The translations under genes were made by a program, and so were the position numbers. A DNA stretch of 64,000 nt from positions 1,476,001-1,540,000 of the forward strand of contig NZ_CP021081.1 in the NCBI RefSeq assembly GCF_003444775.1, read 5' to 3'. The first letter of the stretch is position 1; each line of letters opens with the position of its first letter. This document shows, in pieces, positions 19,586-33,952 of this stretch. Origin of the DNA: Deinococcus ficus (GTDB lineage Bacteria; Deinococcota; Deinococci; Deinococcales; Deinococcaceae). A model generated the notes under the pieces. The model worked only from the letters and a program-made list of their open reading frames with translations. It made no database searches and had not been told where the DNA came from.

Positions 19586-19625
19586 AGAATGCGGGCAGAG
19601 TGGAATTCCACTCTGCCCGCATTCT
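19586..19625. terminator. 40-base perfect palindrome between convergent genes, bidirectional terminator candidate
   Basis: Twenty bases (19586-19605) are repeated exactly in inverted form (19606-19625) with no spacer, centred on GGAATTCC. It lies between the MaoC-like gene and the REC-kinase gene, whose stops face it. No long T-tract follows on either strand. Confidence 0.6.
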
Positions 19626-19632
19626 TGCGGTG

Positions 19633-20867
<1,235 letters not shown>

Positions 20868-20871
<4 letters not shown>

Positions 20872-23800
20872 TCAGGGGACTCCAGGGGCAGGGTGACGCT
20901 GAAGGTCGCGCCCTGGCCGGGCTGGCCCTCGGCGCGGACCTGGCCGCCGTGGCGGTTGACGATGCGGCGGACGTTGGCGAGGCCGATCCCGATGCCCTCG
21001 AAGTCCTCCGCGCGGTGCAGGCGCTGGAACACGCCGAAAAGTTTACTCGCGTATTCGGGGTCGAAACCCACGCCGTTGTCACGAACGTGGACGGTCACGG
21101 CCCCGTCCTGCGTTTCGCTGGTGATGTCCACGCGGGCGTCCGGGGTGCGGCGCGTGTACTTGATGGCGTTGCTGAGCAGGTTCGTGAACACCATGGCGAG
21201 CAGGCTGGGGTCGCCGTGCACGGTGGGCAGGTCGCCCATGGTGAGCGGGATTTCCCGGCCCTGACGGTCGGGTTCCAGGCCCTGCCAGCTGGTGCGGATC
21301 AGGTCGTTCAGGTTCACCGGCACGAAGCGCAGTTCCTGGCGGCCCATGCGGGAGAACTGCAGCAGGTCGTCGATCAGCTGGCTCATCTTGGTGCTGGCGT
21401 CCGTGATGACGTTCAGGTACCGGTCGGCTTTCGGGGAGAGGCTGGTGTTCGTCTCCTTGCGCAGCAGTTCCCCGAAGCCCACGATGTGCCGCAGCGGCGT
21501 GCGCAGGTCGTGCGAGACGCTGTAGCTGAAGGCCTCGAGTTCCTTCACGGCGTCCTGCAGTTCCACCGTGCGGCGCTGCACGCGCTCCTCGAGTGACTGG
21601 TTGAGCTGCCGCAGGTCGGCCTGCGCGGCGGCGGCGGCGGCCCGCAGGGCGTCCTGTTCCAGGGCCGCGCCGAAGCGCTGGGCGAGTTCCTGCACGAGTT
21701 CGTGGTCGCGGTCGGTGAGCGGCTGCCGGAAACTCAGGCCCAGCACGCCCGCCGAGCGGCTCTGGAAGCCCTGCAGGGGCAGGATCACGGCGCTGCCCAT
21801 GTTCAGCCGTTCCAACATGCCCGGGTCGTCGGAGTACACGGGCTCCCCGCTGTCCAGCACGCGGCGCACCAGCCGGGAGATGACGCGTTCGTGCTCGGTG
21901 CGCAGCAGGCTGGGCGGCGGGCGGGACTGGGCGAGCACATGCCCGTCCGGGGAGCTCCACAGGAACGCACTCTCCGCGAAGCGGCCGGTGACGAGTTCCA
22001 GAGCCTGTGTGTAGCGCTGCACGCGGCCGCGCGCGTCCTCGTCGCTGGGGGCGAGCAGGTGGGCGGTGACGTTCGCCAGCAGGCGGGAGGACGCCTCGGC
22101 GTGCACGCTGTCGTCCACGTCGGTGCTGGTGCCCACCCACTCGATCAGCTGGCCCTGGGTGTCCAGCACCGGGAGGCTGCGGGTCACGAAGGCGCGGTAC
22201 ACGCCGTCCGCGCCCAGCAGGCGGTGCTCGGCGTCGAAGGGCCTCACCTGACCCAGGGCGCGCTGCCAGCGCTGGCGGAAGTCGTCGCGGTCGTCCGGGT
22301 GGATCAGTTCCACGAAGGGCAGCCCGGCGTTCTGCGCGCCGACGTACTCGTCCCAGCGGCGGTTGAAGTAGGTGGGCACGCCGCGCGTGTCGGTGAGCCA
22401 CACGATCTGCGGCATGCCCTCCAGCACGCCGCGGTAGCGCTGCTCGCTGCGCTGCGCGAGGCGTTCGGCGACCAGGCGGTCGTGGATGTCGGTGGCGCTG
22501 CCCACCCAGTCCAGGGTGCGTTCATGGTCGTCCAGGATGGGCGTCACGCGGATCATGTACCAGCGCCAGGATTCCTGCACGCGCAGACGCACCTCGCACT
22601 GCGCGGTGCCGTTCACGGCGCGGGCGCGGGCCCACATCTCGTCGTAGTGGTGGCGGTCCTCGGGGTGCAGGCGCCGCTCGAAGTCCTCGCCTTCGAGCAG
22701 GGTCTGGTGGCGCAGGTTGGTGTAGGTGAGGTGCCCGTCGTCGGTGACCACCCACACGATGTGCGGCACGGCGTCCAGCACGTCCCGGGAGCGCTTGTCG
22801 GCGGCCCGCAGGGCGCGGTCGGCCTCCAGGCGCTCGGTGACGTCCCGCACCACTTCCAGCAGGCCGAGCACGTTCCCGTCCGGGCCGAGGACCTCGGTGC
22901 GCTGGGCCTCGCCGGCGAATTCGGTGCCGTCCACGCGGCGGTAGGGGGTGGTGAGGGCCTGGAAGGTGCCCAGGTGAGCCAGGCGGCGGTCGGCGTGCAG
23001 CTGCTCGACCGGCTGGCCCAGCAGGGCGCGGTCCTGCACGCCGAACAGCCGGGTCAGGGCGCGGTTGGTGCGGCGGATGCGGCCCTTCGTGTCGGTGAAG
23101 GCGGCGGCGTCCTGCATGGACTGGAAGATCGCCTCGAACTCCGCCCGGGCCTGCATCTCGCTCTGGCGGGCGCGGTTCAGGGTGTCGTTCATGGATTCGG
23201 CGCGCAGCCGGGCGCGCATCTGCCCGTTGGACAGCCGGAAGGCCAGCCCGGCGATCACCATGCCGGACAGCAGTACCAGCAGCGGCAGGTTGGCGGCCAC
23301 GTCCCGGCCGAAGGCGGCGTCCGCGGAGTAGTGGACCTGCCAGGGCTGGCCCAGCAGGTCCAGGGTGCGGTCGTCGCTGAACGACGTGAAGCGGTGCTGG
23401 GGGTTGGTGATGGGCACGCCGGCCACGGTCACCTCGATGTGCAGGCCGGCGGCCGTCTCGGGCCGGGCGATGGCGGTCACGAGTTCCTCGGCGCGCACGG
23501 CGAGGTACACGAAGCCCAGCGGCTCGCCGCGCGCCTCGCCGCGCCACACGGGCAGCGCGATGATCAGGCCCTGGACGGGCCGGCCCTGCGCGTCACGTTG
23601 CACCAGGGGGATGGGCGGGGTGGACTGCACGTCGTTCGTGCGGCGGGACAGGGCAAACGCGGTCCGGCGGGCCGGGTTGCTGTACATGTCGAAGCCCAGG
23701 GCCCGGCGGTTTTCCGGGCTGTCCGGCGCCAGCACCACGATGGGCGCCTTGGGCTCACCGGGCGGCGTGACGGGCCGGAAGTCCAGCGCCTGCCCGGCCT

Positions 23801-24206
23801 GCGCTTCCAGGCCGGGGCGCAGCGCGTCCAGGCGGCCGTCCGGAATCCAGCGCGCGAAGCCCAGGCCCTGCAGGGCCGGGATGCCGCTCGATTCCCGCAG
23901 GAGTTTCAGGGTGAGGTCCAGGGTGGCCTCGTCCGGCACGCGGCCCGACGCGGACCACTGCGCCTGCGTGGAGCGGAGGAAGCCCTCGTACACGTTCAGC
24001 TGCGCGACGAGGTCCTTGGCGTGCGCGTCGGTCTCGCGTGCGAAGCGGTTGTCCTGCTGCAACCGCACGAAGGACGCCGTGATCAGCGCCATCGCCAGGG
24101 CCAGCAGCAGCACCAGGACGAGCACCAGCAGCGGTGTCAGGCGGGTGCGGGTGACCCGCTGCATCAGGGGCGGGGTGCCGGGCGCGACCGGGGGGTCCGG
24201 GGTCAC
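20868..24206 (-). CDS. Membrane CHASE-PAS(x3)-GAF sensor histidine kinase
   Basis: A large sensor of 1112 residues. It has a membrane helix at about 25-47, then a periplasmic CHASE-type domain to about 305, and a second helix near 308-328. PAS domains follow at about 360-470 (FEAIFQSMQDAAAFTDTKG), 480-595 (VLDAVPHIVWVVTDDG) and 605-720 (VLEGMPQIVWLTDTRG), then a GAF domain about 735-880. A coiled coil leads to HisKA with His899 in SYSVSHDLRTPLRHI and HATPase_c with NLLSNAIKY, DNGVGFDP and GIGIGLANV. The HisKA type is that of phytochrome-like kinases, but no bilin-binding GAF is evident. GTG start at 24206 overlaps the aroE stop. Ligand unknown. Confidence 0.9.
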
Positions 24207-25066
24207 GGCGCCTCACCCTGGGCATGCGGTTCCAGGGCCGCCTGGGCTGCGTTCAGGAAGACATGGAGCGGCACGTCCGCGCCCGTCCAGGCCAGGAAGG
24301 AGAGCCGGGCCTGGGCGGCCAGCATGCTCAGGCCGTTCTCGGCCCGGTGTCCGGCGGCGCGGGCCTGGCGCAGCAGGCGGGTCTCGGCGGGACGGTACAC
24401 CATGTCGTACACCGCGGCCCCAGCCGGCAGGCGGGCGACCACCTCGTCGGTGACGGGGGACTCGTCCGGGCGGCTGAGGCCCGCGCTGCTGGCATTCACG
24501 AGCAGCGCCATGTTTTCCCAGGGCACTTCGGCGGGGGCCACGGCGGTTCCGCCCAGTTCGGCGGTGAGCGCCTCGGCGCGCGCCAGGGTGCGGTTCACGA
24601 CCGTGACGGCCCATCCGTCGCGCTGCAGGGCCCACACGGCGGCGCGGGCGGCCCCCCCGGCGCCCAGCACGGCTGCCTGCCCGCGGTCCGGTCCGGTCAG
24701 GGGGGCCAGGGCGTCCAGCAGGCCCGGGGCGTCCGTGTTCTCGCCGATCAGGTCTTCCCCTCGGCGGATCACGGTGTTCACCGCGCCAATGGCCCGGGCA
24801 GCGGGCGTCAGGCCGTCCATCAGGGCCAGGGCCGCTTCCTTGTGGGGCAGGCTCAGGTTCGCCCCACAGGCGGGGGGCACGCGCAGGCCGCGCAGCGCCG
24901 CGGGCAGGTCCTCCGGCGGGACCCGACGGGCCTCGTACTCGCCCGGCAGCCCGGCGTGCAGGAAGGCGGCGCGGTGCATCACCGGCGACAGGGAGTGCGC
25001 GGCGGGGTCCGCGAACAGGTACGCCTGCAGGGGCCCCGTCGCAGGCCGGTGCGGGCCGGTCGTCAT
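24203..25066 (-). CDS. aroE: Shikimate dehydrogenase (AroE)
   Basis: AroE reduces 3-dehydroshikimate to shikimate with NADPH in aromatic amino-acid synthesis. The 287-residue product shows AYLFADPAAHSLSPVMHRAAF (substrate-binding Ser residues), GANLSLPHKEAAL with the catalytic Lys, GAVNTVIR, ENTDAPGLLDAL with the catalytic Asp, the VLGAGGAARAA nucleotide-binding motif, and NRTLARAEAL for NADP preference. VTVPHK in most homologues is LSLPHK here. A GTG three bases upstream (25069) lies six bases after a TACACT box and is a possible leaderless start. It is first gene of an odd operon with two sensor kinases. Confidence 0.93.
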   Translation of the reverse strand: MTTGPHRPATGPLQAYLFADPAAHSLSPVMHRAAFLHAGLPGEYEARRVPPEDLPAALRGLRVPPACGANLSLPHKEAALALMDGLTPAARAIGAVNTVIRRGEDLIGENTDAPGLLDALAPLTGPDRGQAAVLGAGGAARAAVWALQRDGWAVTVVNRTLARAEALTAELGGTAVAPAEVPWENMALLVNASSAGLSRPDESPVTDEVVARLPAGAAVYDMVYRPAETRLLRQARAAGHRAENGLSMLAAQARLSFLAWTGADVPLHVFLNAAQAALEPHAQGEAP

Positions 25067-25075
25067 CACGTGTCC

Positions 25076-25104
25076 AGTGTACGGGGGGTGGGCGCGGCCT
25101 CCAA
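25076..25104 (-). promoter_or_regulatory. Promoter of aroE-kinase operon
   Basis: TTGGAG (25104-25099), 17 bases, TACACT (25081-25076), then six bases to GTG at 25069 or nine to ATG at 25066. Confidence 0.55.
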
Positions 25105-25351
25105 GCGGCGCCTGGACGGGGCCTGCTCTATGAACGAGGCGGAAAGGTCTCTCATGTCCCCCGGCCCGGGCGCGCGTGGCCGCTGTCCTGGCGCGGCGCG
25201 CGGCCCGGGACCGCCCCCCTGGCCGACTCCTTAGAATGTGCAGCGGACCACGCCCCCCTCGGGCGCGGCCCACGACAATACCTCCCTCTGGCCCCGCTTT
25301 CCCCGCCTCCTTTCCCGCCCGGCCCGGCCGGCGCGACTTCCAGGAGTTCAC

Positions 25352-26437
<1,086 letters not shown>

Positions 26438-26509
26438 ACGGTTTCTGGGGTGGGGGCGGCCGGGATTTCCGGCCGTCCCTTTCCTTTGGCATCTGCGATA
26501 CTCGGCGGC

Positions 26510-26977
<468 letters not shown>

Positions 26978-27358
26978 GTGCGGTCGGACGGGTCCGCGCT
27001 GAACCTGCGCCGCTGGTGGCGCTCGGCGGGCTTCGCGTGGGCGGGGCTGGCGTTCGCGTTCCGCACGCAGGCGAACTTCCGGATCGAGCTGGTCTGCGCA
27101 GCGCTGGCTGTTCTGGCCGCGCTGTGGCTGAACGTGCCGGGCGCGCCGGTGCTGCTGGCCTGCGCGCTGGTGCTGGCGCTGGAACTGATGAACACGGCCG
27201 TGGAGGCGGTGGTGGACCTGGTGAGCCCGGACGTGCACCCACTGGCGAAGGTCGCGAAGGACGCCTCGGCGGCGGCGGTACTGCTGGCCTGCCTGGGGGC
27301 GCTGCTGGTGGCCGGCGTGACGCTGCTGCCGGCGCTGCTGGCGCGGCTGGGCCTGTAA
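26978..27358 (+). CDS. dgkA: Diacylglycerol kinase (DgkA-type, undecaprenol kinase-like)
   Basis: The 126-residue integral membrane kinase has three helices and phosphorylates diacylglycerol or, in Gram-positive relatives, undecaprenol. The signature ELMNTAVEAVVDLVSPD... HPLAKVAKDASAAAVLL is intact, with the catalytic Glu and the ENT-type metal site. GTG at 26978 directly abuts the ybeY stop. An HD-domain protein or era often follows in other bacteria; here a GNAT gene follows instead. Confidence 0.92.
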   Translation: MRSDGSALNLRRWWRSAGFAWAGLAFAFRTQANFRIELVCAALAVLAALWLNVPGAPVLLACALVLALELMNTAVEAVVDLVSPDVHPLAKVAKDASAAAVLLACLGALLVAGVTLLPALLARLGL

Positions 27359-27435
27359 CGGGGCGCCAGGGGGCATGGAGGAACGCTGAACTGCCGGGCC
27401 TCGCATTCCGGGGGCTGATCTGAGAGGATCGCGGC

Positions 27436-28020
27436 GTGACCGAGCCCGACCCCGTCTCCCCCGCCCCTGCGGCCCGCAGCGCGGACCCGGCCCGGCTGTC
27501 CATCCGGGGCCGGCGGCCGCGGGACCTGCCGGCCCTGCGCCGCTGGCTGACCGACCCGGCCGCCGAATGGCGGCAGTGGGACGCGCCGTACTACCACGCC
27601 GAGGCGACCACCGAGATGCTGGAACGCTACGTGGACACGCTGGCCGCCTCCCCGCCGGACCCGCACCAGCGCGTGCTGGACCTGGACGGGAGCTGCATCG
27701 GCATGGTGAACCGCGCCGAGGAGGACCCCCGGGGCGGCGGGTGGTGGGACCTGGGCATCCTGATCTACGACCCGGCCCTGTGGGGCAAGGGGCTGGGCTC
27801 CCGGGCGCTGCACCTGTGGGTGCAGGCGACGCTGGACGAGACGGACGCGCACGTCCTGACCTTCACCACCTGGGGCGGCAACGAGCGGATGATCCGCGCC
27901 GCGCGGCGCCTGGGGTTCCGGGAGGCGGGCCGGGTCCGGGAGGCGCGGGTGGTGCGGGGGGCGCGGCACGACAGCGTGCGCCTGGACCTGCTGCGCCGCG
28001 AGTGGGTGGGCGGGCCGTGA
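27436..28020 (+). CDS. GNAT-family N-acetyltransferase
   Basis: The 194-residue acetyltransferase is of the RimJ/RimL-like type. It shows LSIRGRRPRDLPALRRWLTD at the N-terminus, the acetyl-CoA-binding motif around LWGKGLGSRALHLWVQ (GKGLGS replacing the Q/RxxGxG/A pattern), then NERMIRAARRLGFREAGRVREA, the typical 'N..A...Y.k.GF...G' end. Substrate unknown. GTG at 27436; its stop overlaps the next start in GTGA. Confidence 0.87.
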   Translation: MTEPDPVSPAPAARSADPARLSIRGRRPRDLPALRRWLTDPAAEWRQWDAPYYHAEATTEMLERYVDTLAASPPDPHQRVLDLDGSCIGMVNRAEEDPRGGGWWDLGILIYDPALWGKGLGSRALHLWVQATLDETDAHVLTFTTWGGNERMIRAARRLGFREAGRVREARVVRGARHDSVRLDLLRREWVGGP

Positions 28021-28640
28021 CCCGCAAGACCCGCCCGACCGGGGAGAAGCCGGTGAACCCGCCGGGGTTCCTGGCGACGCAGGACCTGAAGGACCGGGGG
28101 TGGACGCCGGCGCTGATCGCGCGCTTCCTGGGCGAGCACGACCAGACCCGGCCGAACGGTCTGCGGATGGGCCGCCGGCGGCTGCCGCCCGTGAAGCTGT
28201 ACGAGGAAGCGCGGGTGCTGGACGTGGAGCGGGACGACACGTTCCTGGCCGCGCAGGCGAAGGCGGCGGACGCGCGTGAGCGGGCCGAGGCGCGCCGGGC
28301 CGCGCGGGCCGAGGCGAGGCGGGCGCTGCTGGAAACGGCGGCGCGGTTGTACGTGCCGGTGATTCACCCGGAGCCGCTGCGCAGGGGAGCGGTGCGCAAG
28401 GCCCGGGAGCCGTACCTGCCGGGCCTGGAGCGCGCCCTGAACGATCTGGAGGCCTCGCTGGAGCGCGTGACGGAGAAGGAGGCGCAGACGCTGGCCGGGC
28501 TGCTGCGCGCGCAGCTGGACCGGGCGCTGGCGGCCGTGTACGACTGGTACCCGGACCCGGACGCCGGGCCTGATGAGGAGGCGCCCCGCCCGAAGGGGAA
28601 GGCGAAAGCCAGCGACTGGCGCGACTGGGACTGGGACTGA
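28017..28640 (+). CDS. Unknown protein coupled to the GNAT gene
   Basis: The 207-residue product is not recognised. It is highly charged: an N-terminal module (GFLATQDLKDRGWTPALIARFLG, resembling a short winged-helix/helix-turn-helix-like 'GWT..LI..FLG' motif), then an Arg/Ala-rich coiled-coil-like stretch (about 80-110), a helical C-terminal half, and an acidic/Trp tail ending DWRDWDWD. No membrane segment or signal is present. It overlaps the acetyltransferase by four bases, so it may be a partner or substrate. The N-terminal motif suggests nucleic-acid binding, but this is weak. Confidence 0.65.
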   Translation: MTRKTRPTGEKPVNPPGFLATQDLKDRGWTPALIARFLGEHDQTRPNGLRMGRRRLPPVKLYEEARVLDVERDDTFLAAQAKAADARERAEARRAARAEARRALLETAARLYVPVIHPEPLRRGAVRKAREPYLPGLERALNDLEASLERVTEKEAQTLAGLLRAQLDRALAAVYDWYPDPDAGPDEEAPRPKGKAKASDWRDWDWD

Positions 28641-28645
28641 GCCCC

Positions 28646-28680
28646 ATGGAAAACGGCCCGCCTGTTTCCGGGCGGGCCGC
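28646..28680 (-). terminator. Rho-independent terminator of ctpA
   Basis: CGGCCCGCC (28654-28662) and GGCGGGCCG (28671-28679) form a 9-bp stem. On the minus strand it is followed by TTTTCC, so it terminates ctpA transcription. Confidence 0.8.
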
Positions 28681-28690
28681 TGGTCTGAGC

Positions 28691-30007
<1,317 letters not shown>

Positions 30008-30013
30008 CGGGGC

Positions 30014-30019
30014 ATGATA
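30014..30019 (-). promoter_or_regulatory. -10 box of ctpA
   Basis: TATCAT (five of six to consensus), six bases before the GTG at 30007. Confidence 0.65.
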
Positions 30020-30163
30020 CGGGCCGGCGGTGAGGGACCGTGAGGTGCGGAGCACGATCGCCAGGCGGCCCATCACCGGCAGCGGGAGAACTTGGGCTAT
30101 CGTGTCCGCCAGGCATGAGTGTGTTAATGGACGTTTGCGCCCGGACCCGTGACGGGGTGCGCG

Positions 30164-30843
<680 letters not shown>

Positions 30844-30847
<4 letters not shown>

Positions 30848-31707
30848 GCTACCACCTGAGACAGGCGCTGCTGGCGATGCGCGGGAACCTCACCGCCACG
30901 CTGTCCACCCTGACCACCATGACCCTGACGCTGCTGATGCTGGGGTTCGTGCTGCTGCTCACCCTGAACGTGAACCGCACCCTGCAGCAGCTGGAATCGC
31001 AGGTGGAGGTCGCCGCGTTCCTCGACGACGGCGCCGACACCGCCGCGCTGCTCACGCAGGTCAAGGCGCTGGCCCAGGTGCGCGAGGTCACGCTGGTCGG
31101 CAAGGAACAGGTGCTGGAGGAGATGACGCAGGACTCGCCCTTCACCCGGGACGCGGCGGCGCTGGTCGGGAACCCCTTCCCGGACACGCTGCGCCTGCGG
31201 GTGGCGCGGGTGGAGGACTCCCGGACCGTGGCGGGCCTGGTGGAGAACATGAACGGCGTGCAGGACGTCGAGTACGGCGCCGCGTACGTGGACCCGACCG
31301 TGAAGACGCTCTCGGCGGTGCGGGCGGCCGGGTACGTGCTGGTGGGCCTGCTGCTGCTGGGCACGCTCTTCAACATCCTGAACGCGGTGCGGGTGGCGAT
31401 GTACGCCCGCCGCAACGAGATCAGCGTGATGCGCCTGCTGGGCGCCACCTGGGGGTTCATCCGCATGCCGCACGTGCTGGAGGGCCTGATCGTGGGCCTC
31501 ACGGCGGCGGCGCTGGCGCTGGCGCTGCTCACGCCCGCCTACCTGGCGATGGCGCGGCGCGTGCAGGAGCTCGCTCCCGTGTTCCCGGTGGTCACGGACC
31601 TGAACACCCTGGTGCCGCTGCTGGGCGGCGTGGCGCTGCTGGGCATCCTGGTGGGCCTGGTGGGCAGCCTGTTCGCGACCCGGCGGTACCTGCAGGAGCT
31701 GGAATGA
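30844..31707 (+). CDS. ftsX: Cell division permease FtsX
   Basis: The membrane partner of FtsE. The 287-residue product has an N-terminal helix (about 22-42, TMTLTLLMLGFVLLLTLNV), an extracytoplasmic domain of about 130 residues that recruits the hydrolase or its activator, and three C-terminal helices with the FtsX signature around ARRNEISVMRLLGATWGFIRMPHVLEG. GTG start in a GTGA overlap with ftsE; its end overlaps the EnvC-like gene, so all three are translationally coupled. Confidence 0.93.
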
Positions 31708-33152
31708 CCTCACGGGGCCGCGTCCGGGGCCTGTCCCCCCGCCGCCTGACGGTGGTGGCGCTCACGGCCCTGCTCACGGTGGGGTTCGCGCAGACCACCA
31801 GCGAGAAGCTGCAGCAGTTGCAGCGGGAACTGACCGAGCAGCGCCAGCAGAGCGCCGAGCAGGCCAGTCAGCTGCGGGCGCTGCGCGACCGGATCGCGAA
31901 CCTCACCGAGCAGCAGCGCGCGACGCTGGACCGGCTGGACGCCCTGGCGCAGAACGTCGCGGCGCTGGAGAACGAGGTCGCCACCCTGACCGCCCGGACC
32001 GCGCTGGCCGAGCGGGCCCTGGCGGACGTGACCGCGCAGCGGGAGGTGACGGCCGCCCGCGTGAACCGCCTGCAGGAGGACGTGCGGCAGATCCTGAACA
32101 CCCTGTACCGCGACCGCAGCGGGCAGTACCTGCAGCTGCTGTCGCAGTCGCGCAGCCTGTCGGACCTGCTGATCCGGCTGGAGTACAGCAACCGCGCCGG
32201 GGCGTACCACACGCGCGTGATCCTGGCCCTGAAAGAGGAGGTCGCGACCCTGGGCGAGCAGCAGGCCCAGCAGGCGCAGCGCGCGCGGGAACTCGCGGAC
32301 GTGCGGCAGTCCCGGCAGGCGAAGCTGGAGGCGCTCAGGGCGCAGCGGGTGAGGCAGTCCGCGCTGCTGGCCGAACTGAGGCGCAGCGAGCAGGGCCAGC
32401 GGACCCTGGCCGCGCAGACGCAGGCGCAGCAGGTGCTCACCGCGCGCAGCATCGACACGCTGGTCAATCAGGTGGTCGCCGAACGCGCCCGCATCGAGGC
32501 CGAACGCCAGCGCCGCCTGGAGGAGGAACGCCGCCGCCGCGAGGAGGAAGCCCGCCGGCTGCGGGAAGCGCAGGAGCGCGCCCGGCGGGAGGCCGAGCGG
32601 CTGGCCCGGGAGCGCGAGGCGGCGGCTGCCAGTGCGCGGGCTGCGGCGACCCGGCGGGCGCAGGACGAGGCGGCGCGCCGGCGCACGGCCCAGCTGGAAG
32701 CCGAGCAGCGGGCCCTGCAGCAGCGGCAGGTGCAGGTGCAGCAGGAGCAGCAGCAGGCCGAGCAGGAGGCCGCGCCGGTCCCGGTGCAGAGCGGCCCGCT
32801 GCTGTTCCCCCTGCCGGGCGGCCGGGTGTCCGCGCCGTTCGGGTCGGGCGGGGTGCAGTGGTCCGTGTTGCAGGGCGCGCCGGAGTCTCAGGCGGTCTCG
32901 GCGCGCGAGGGGCTGGTCCTGACCGTGACGTACTACGCGGCGACCGGGTGGGTGGTGATCGTGGACCACGGCGGGTACGTGGCGACGTACCTGGGCCTGC
33001 GGGACCCGGTCGTGCAGGCCGGAAACCGTGTGGCGCAGGGGGCGCAGCTGGGCACCGTGGGCGGCAGTCCGGTGTTCGGACCGAACCACATGGCCTTTCA
33101 GTGGAACCGCGTGCAGGGCGCCTCGCGGCAGCCGGTCTCGCCCGGGTTCTGA
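31704..33152 (+). CDS. EnvC-like coiled-coil protein with degenerate LytM (M23) domain
   Basis: The 482-residue exported protein has a signal peptide (about 1-29, ending FAQ). Long coiled coils run over about 30-360, including an Arg/Glu/Ala-rich heptad stretch around 260-340. A C-terminal LytM/M23-like domain lies at about 375-482. The domain keeps fold motifs (VVIVDHGGYVATYLGL, VAQGAQLGTVGGSP) but lacks the HxxxD and HxH zinc ligands: where LHFEIR is expected it reads MAFQWNR. That is the state of EnvC, which activates amidases rather than cutting itself. Placement directly after ftsEX, overlapping by four bases, strongly supports an FtsEX-controlled hydrolase activator. Confidence 0.87.
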   Translation: MTSRGRVRGLSPRRLTVVALTALLTVGFAQTTSEKLQQLQRELTEQRQQSAEQASQLRALRDRIANLTEQQRATLDRLDALAQNVAALENEVATLTARTALAERALADVTAQREVTAARVNRLQEDVRQILNTLYRDRSGQYLQLLSQSRSLSDLLIRLEYSNRAGAYHTRVILALKEEVATLGEQQAQQAQRARELADVRQSRQAKLEALRAQRVRQSALLAELRRSEQGQRTLAAQTQAQQVLTARSIDTLVNQVVAERARIEAERQRRLEEERRRREEEARRLREAQERARREAERLAREREAAAASARAAATRRAQDEAARRRTAQLEAEQRALQQRQVQVQQEQQQAEQEAAPVPVQSGPLLFPLPGGRVSAPFGSGGVQWSVLQGAPESQAVSAREGLVLTVTYYAATGWVVIVDHGGYVATYLGLRDPVVQAGNRVAQGAQLGTVGGSPVFGPNHMAFQWNRVQGASRQPVSPGF

Positions 33153-33166
33153 GGGGGGCGCGGCCC

Positions 33167-33196
33167 TTGCCGGGCGGGCGGGGAGTCTGTTACTCT
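33167..33196 (+). promoter_or_regulatory. Promoter of the rpsP operon
   Basis: TTGCCG (33167-33172), 18 bases, TACTCT (33191-33196). The leader to rpsP is about 95 bases and carries a 7-codon GTG ORF (MRFPVGC, 33203-33226) seven bases after the -10 box. Confidence 0.5.
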
Positions 33197-33294
33197 TTTG
33201 CGGTGCGCTTTCCGGTTGGCTGCTGACGGGCGCATGACCCCCGCGACCTAAGCGGGAGCTTTACCCTCAAGACCCACCCCAGAGGTTTTCCATC

Positions 33295-33543
<249 letters not shown>

Positions 33544-33575
33544 GGCGGAACCCCGAAGCGCCGAGCGTGAAGCTC

Positions 33576-33606
33576 AGAGGCCCCCGATCAGGGGCCTCTT
33601 CTTGTT
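33576..33606 (+). terminator. Rho-independent terminator after rpsP
   Basis: AGAGGCCCC (33576-33584) / GGGGCCTCT (33591-33599), a 9-bp stem with a six-base loop, then TCTTGTT. Confidence 0.85.
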
Positions 33607-33682
33607 GGATGCCCGCCGACGTTCTGCGTCCAGGCCGCTGGATTCCCCCGCCCTCCCCCGCCTGAGCGGCGGGCGGATGCTC

Positions 33683-33688
33683 TAGACT
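33683..33688 (+). promoter_or_regulatory. -10 box of khpA
   Basis: TAGACT, seven bases before the ATG at 33696 (leaderless type), just after the rpsP terminator. Confidence 0.6.
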
Positions 33689-33695
33689 GCGCGGG

Positions 33696-33935
33696 ATGAA
33701 GAGTGATCCTGTGGACCTGACCCAGTTTCTGGCGCAGAGCGTGGTGGACCAGCCGTCGCTGGTGCGGGTGTCGCGCCGCGGCCCGACCGTGCTGGTCCGG
33801 GTCGGGGCGGGCGAGGAAGGCCGCCTGATCGGCCGCCAGGGCCGCGTGATTCAGGCCATCCGCACGCTGGTGCGCGCCGCCAGCGACCCCAGAGAGCGCG
33901 TGAACGTGGACCTGGACGCGCCCCGCAAGGCCTGA
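33696..33935 (+). CDS. khpA: KH-domain RNA-binding protein KhpA
   Basis: The 79-residue single KH domain has the GxxG loop in GRLIGRQGRVIQAIRTLV. KhpA proteins bind RNA, usually with KhpB, and influence translation, small-RNA action and cell division. The gene sits between rpsP and rimM as in many bacteria (ylqC position). Its own -10 box follows the rpsP terminator, so khpA-rimM-trmD can form a separate unit. rimM starts 18 bases on. Confidence 0.92.
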   Translation: MKSDPVDLTQFLAQSVVDQPSLVRVSRRGPTVLVRVGAGEEGRLIGRQGRVIQAIRTLVRAASDPRERVNVDLDAPRKA

Positions 33936-33952
33936 GTGGTGGGTCAGACGAA

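Noticed and set aside
19586..19625. Terminal inverted repeat or attachment site of a mobile element
   Set aside because: The two arms abut with nothing between them; there is no transposase, direct repeat or integrase nearby.
22000..25133. Very long plus-strand open frame opposite the sensor kinase and aroE
   Set aside because: Low-complexity Gly/Arg/His/Ala composition and no motif; the minus strand has complete CHASE-PAS-GAF-HisKA and AroE proteins.
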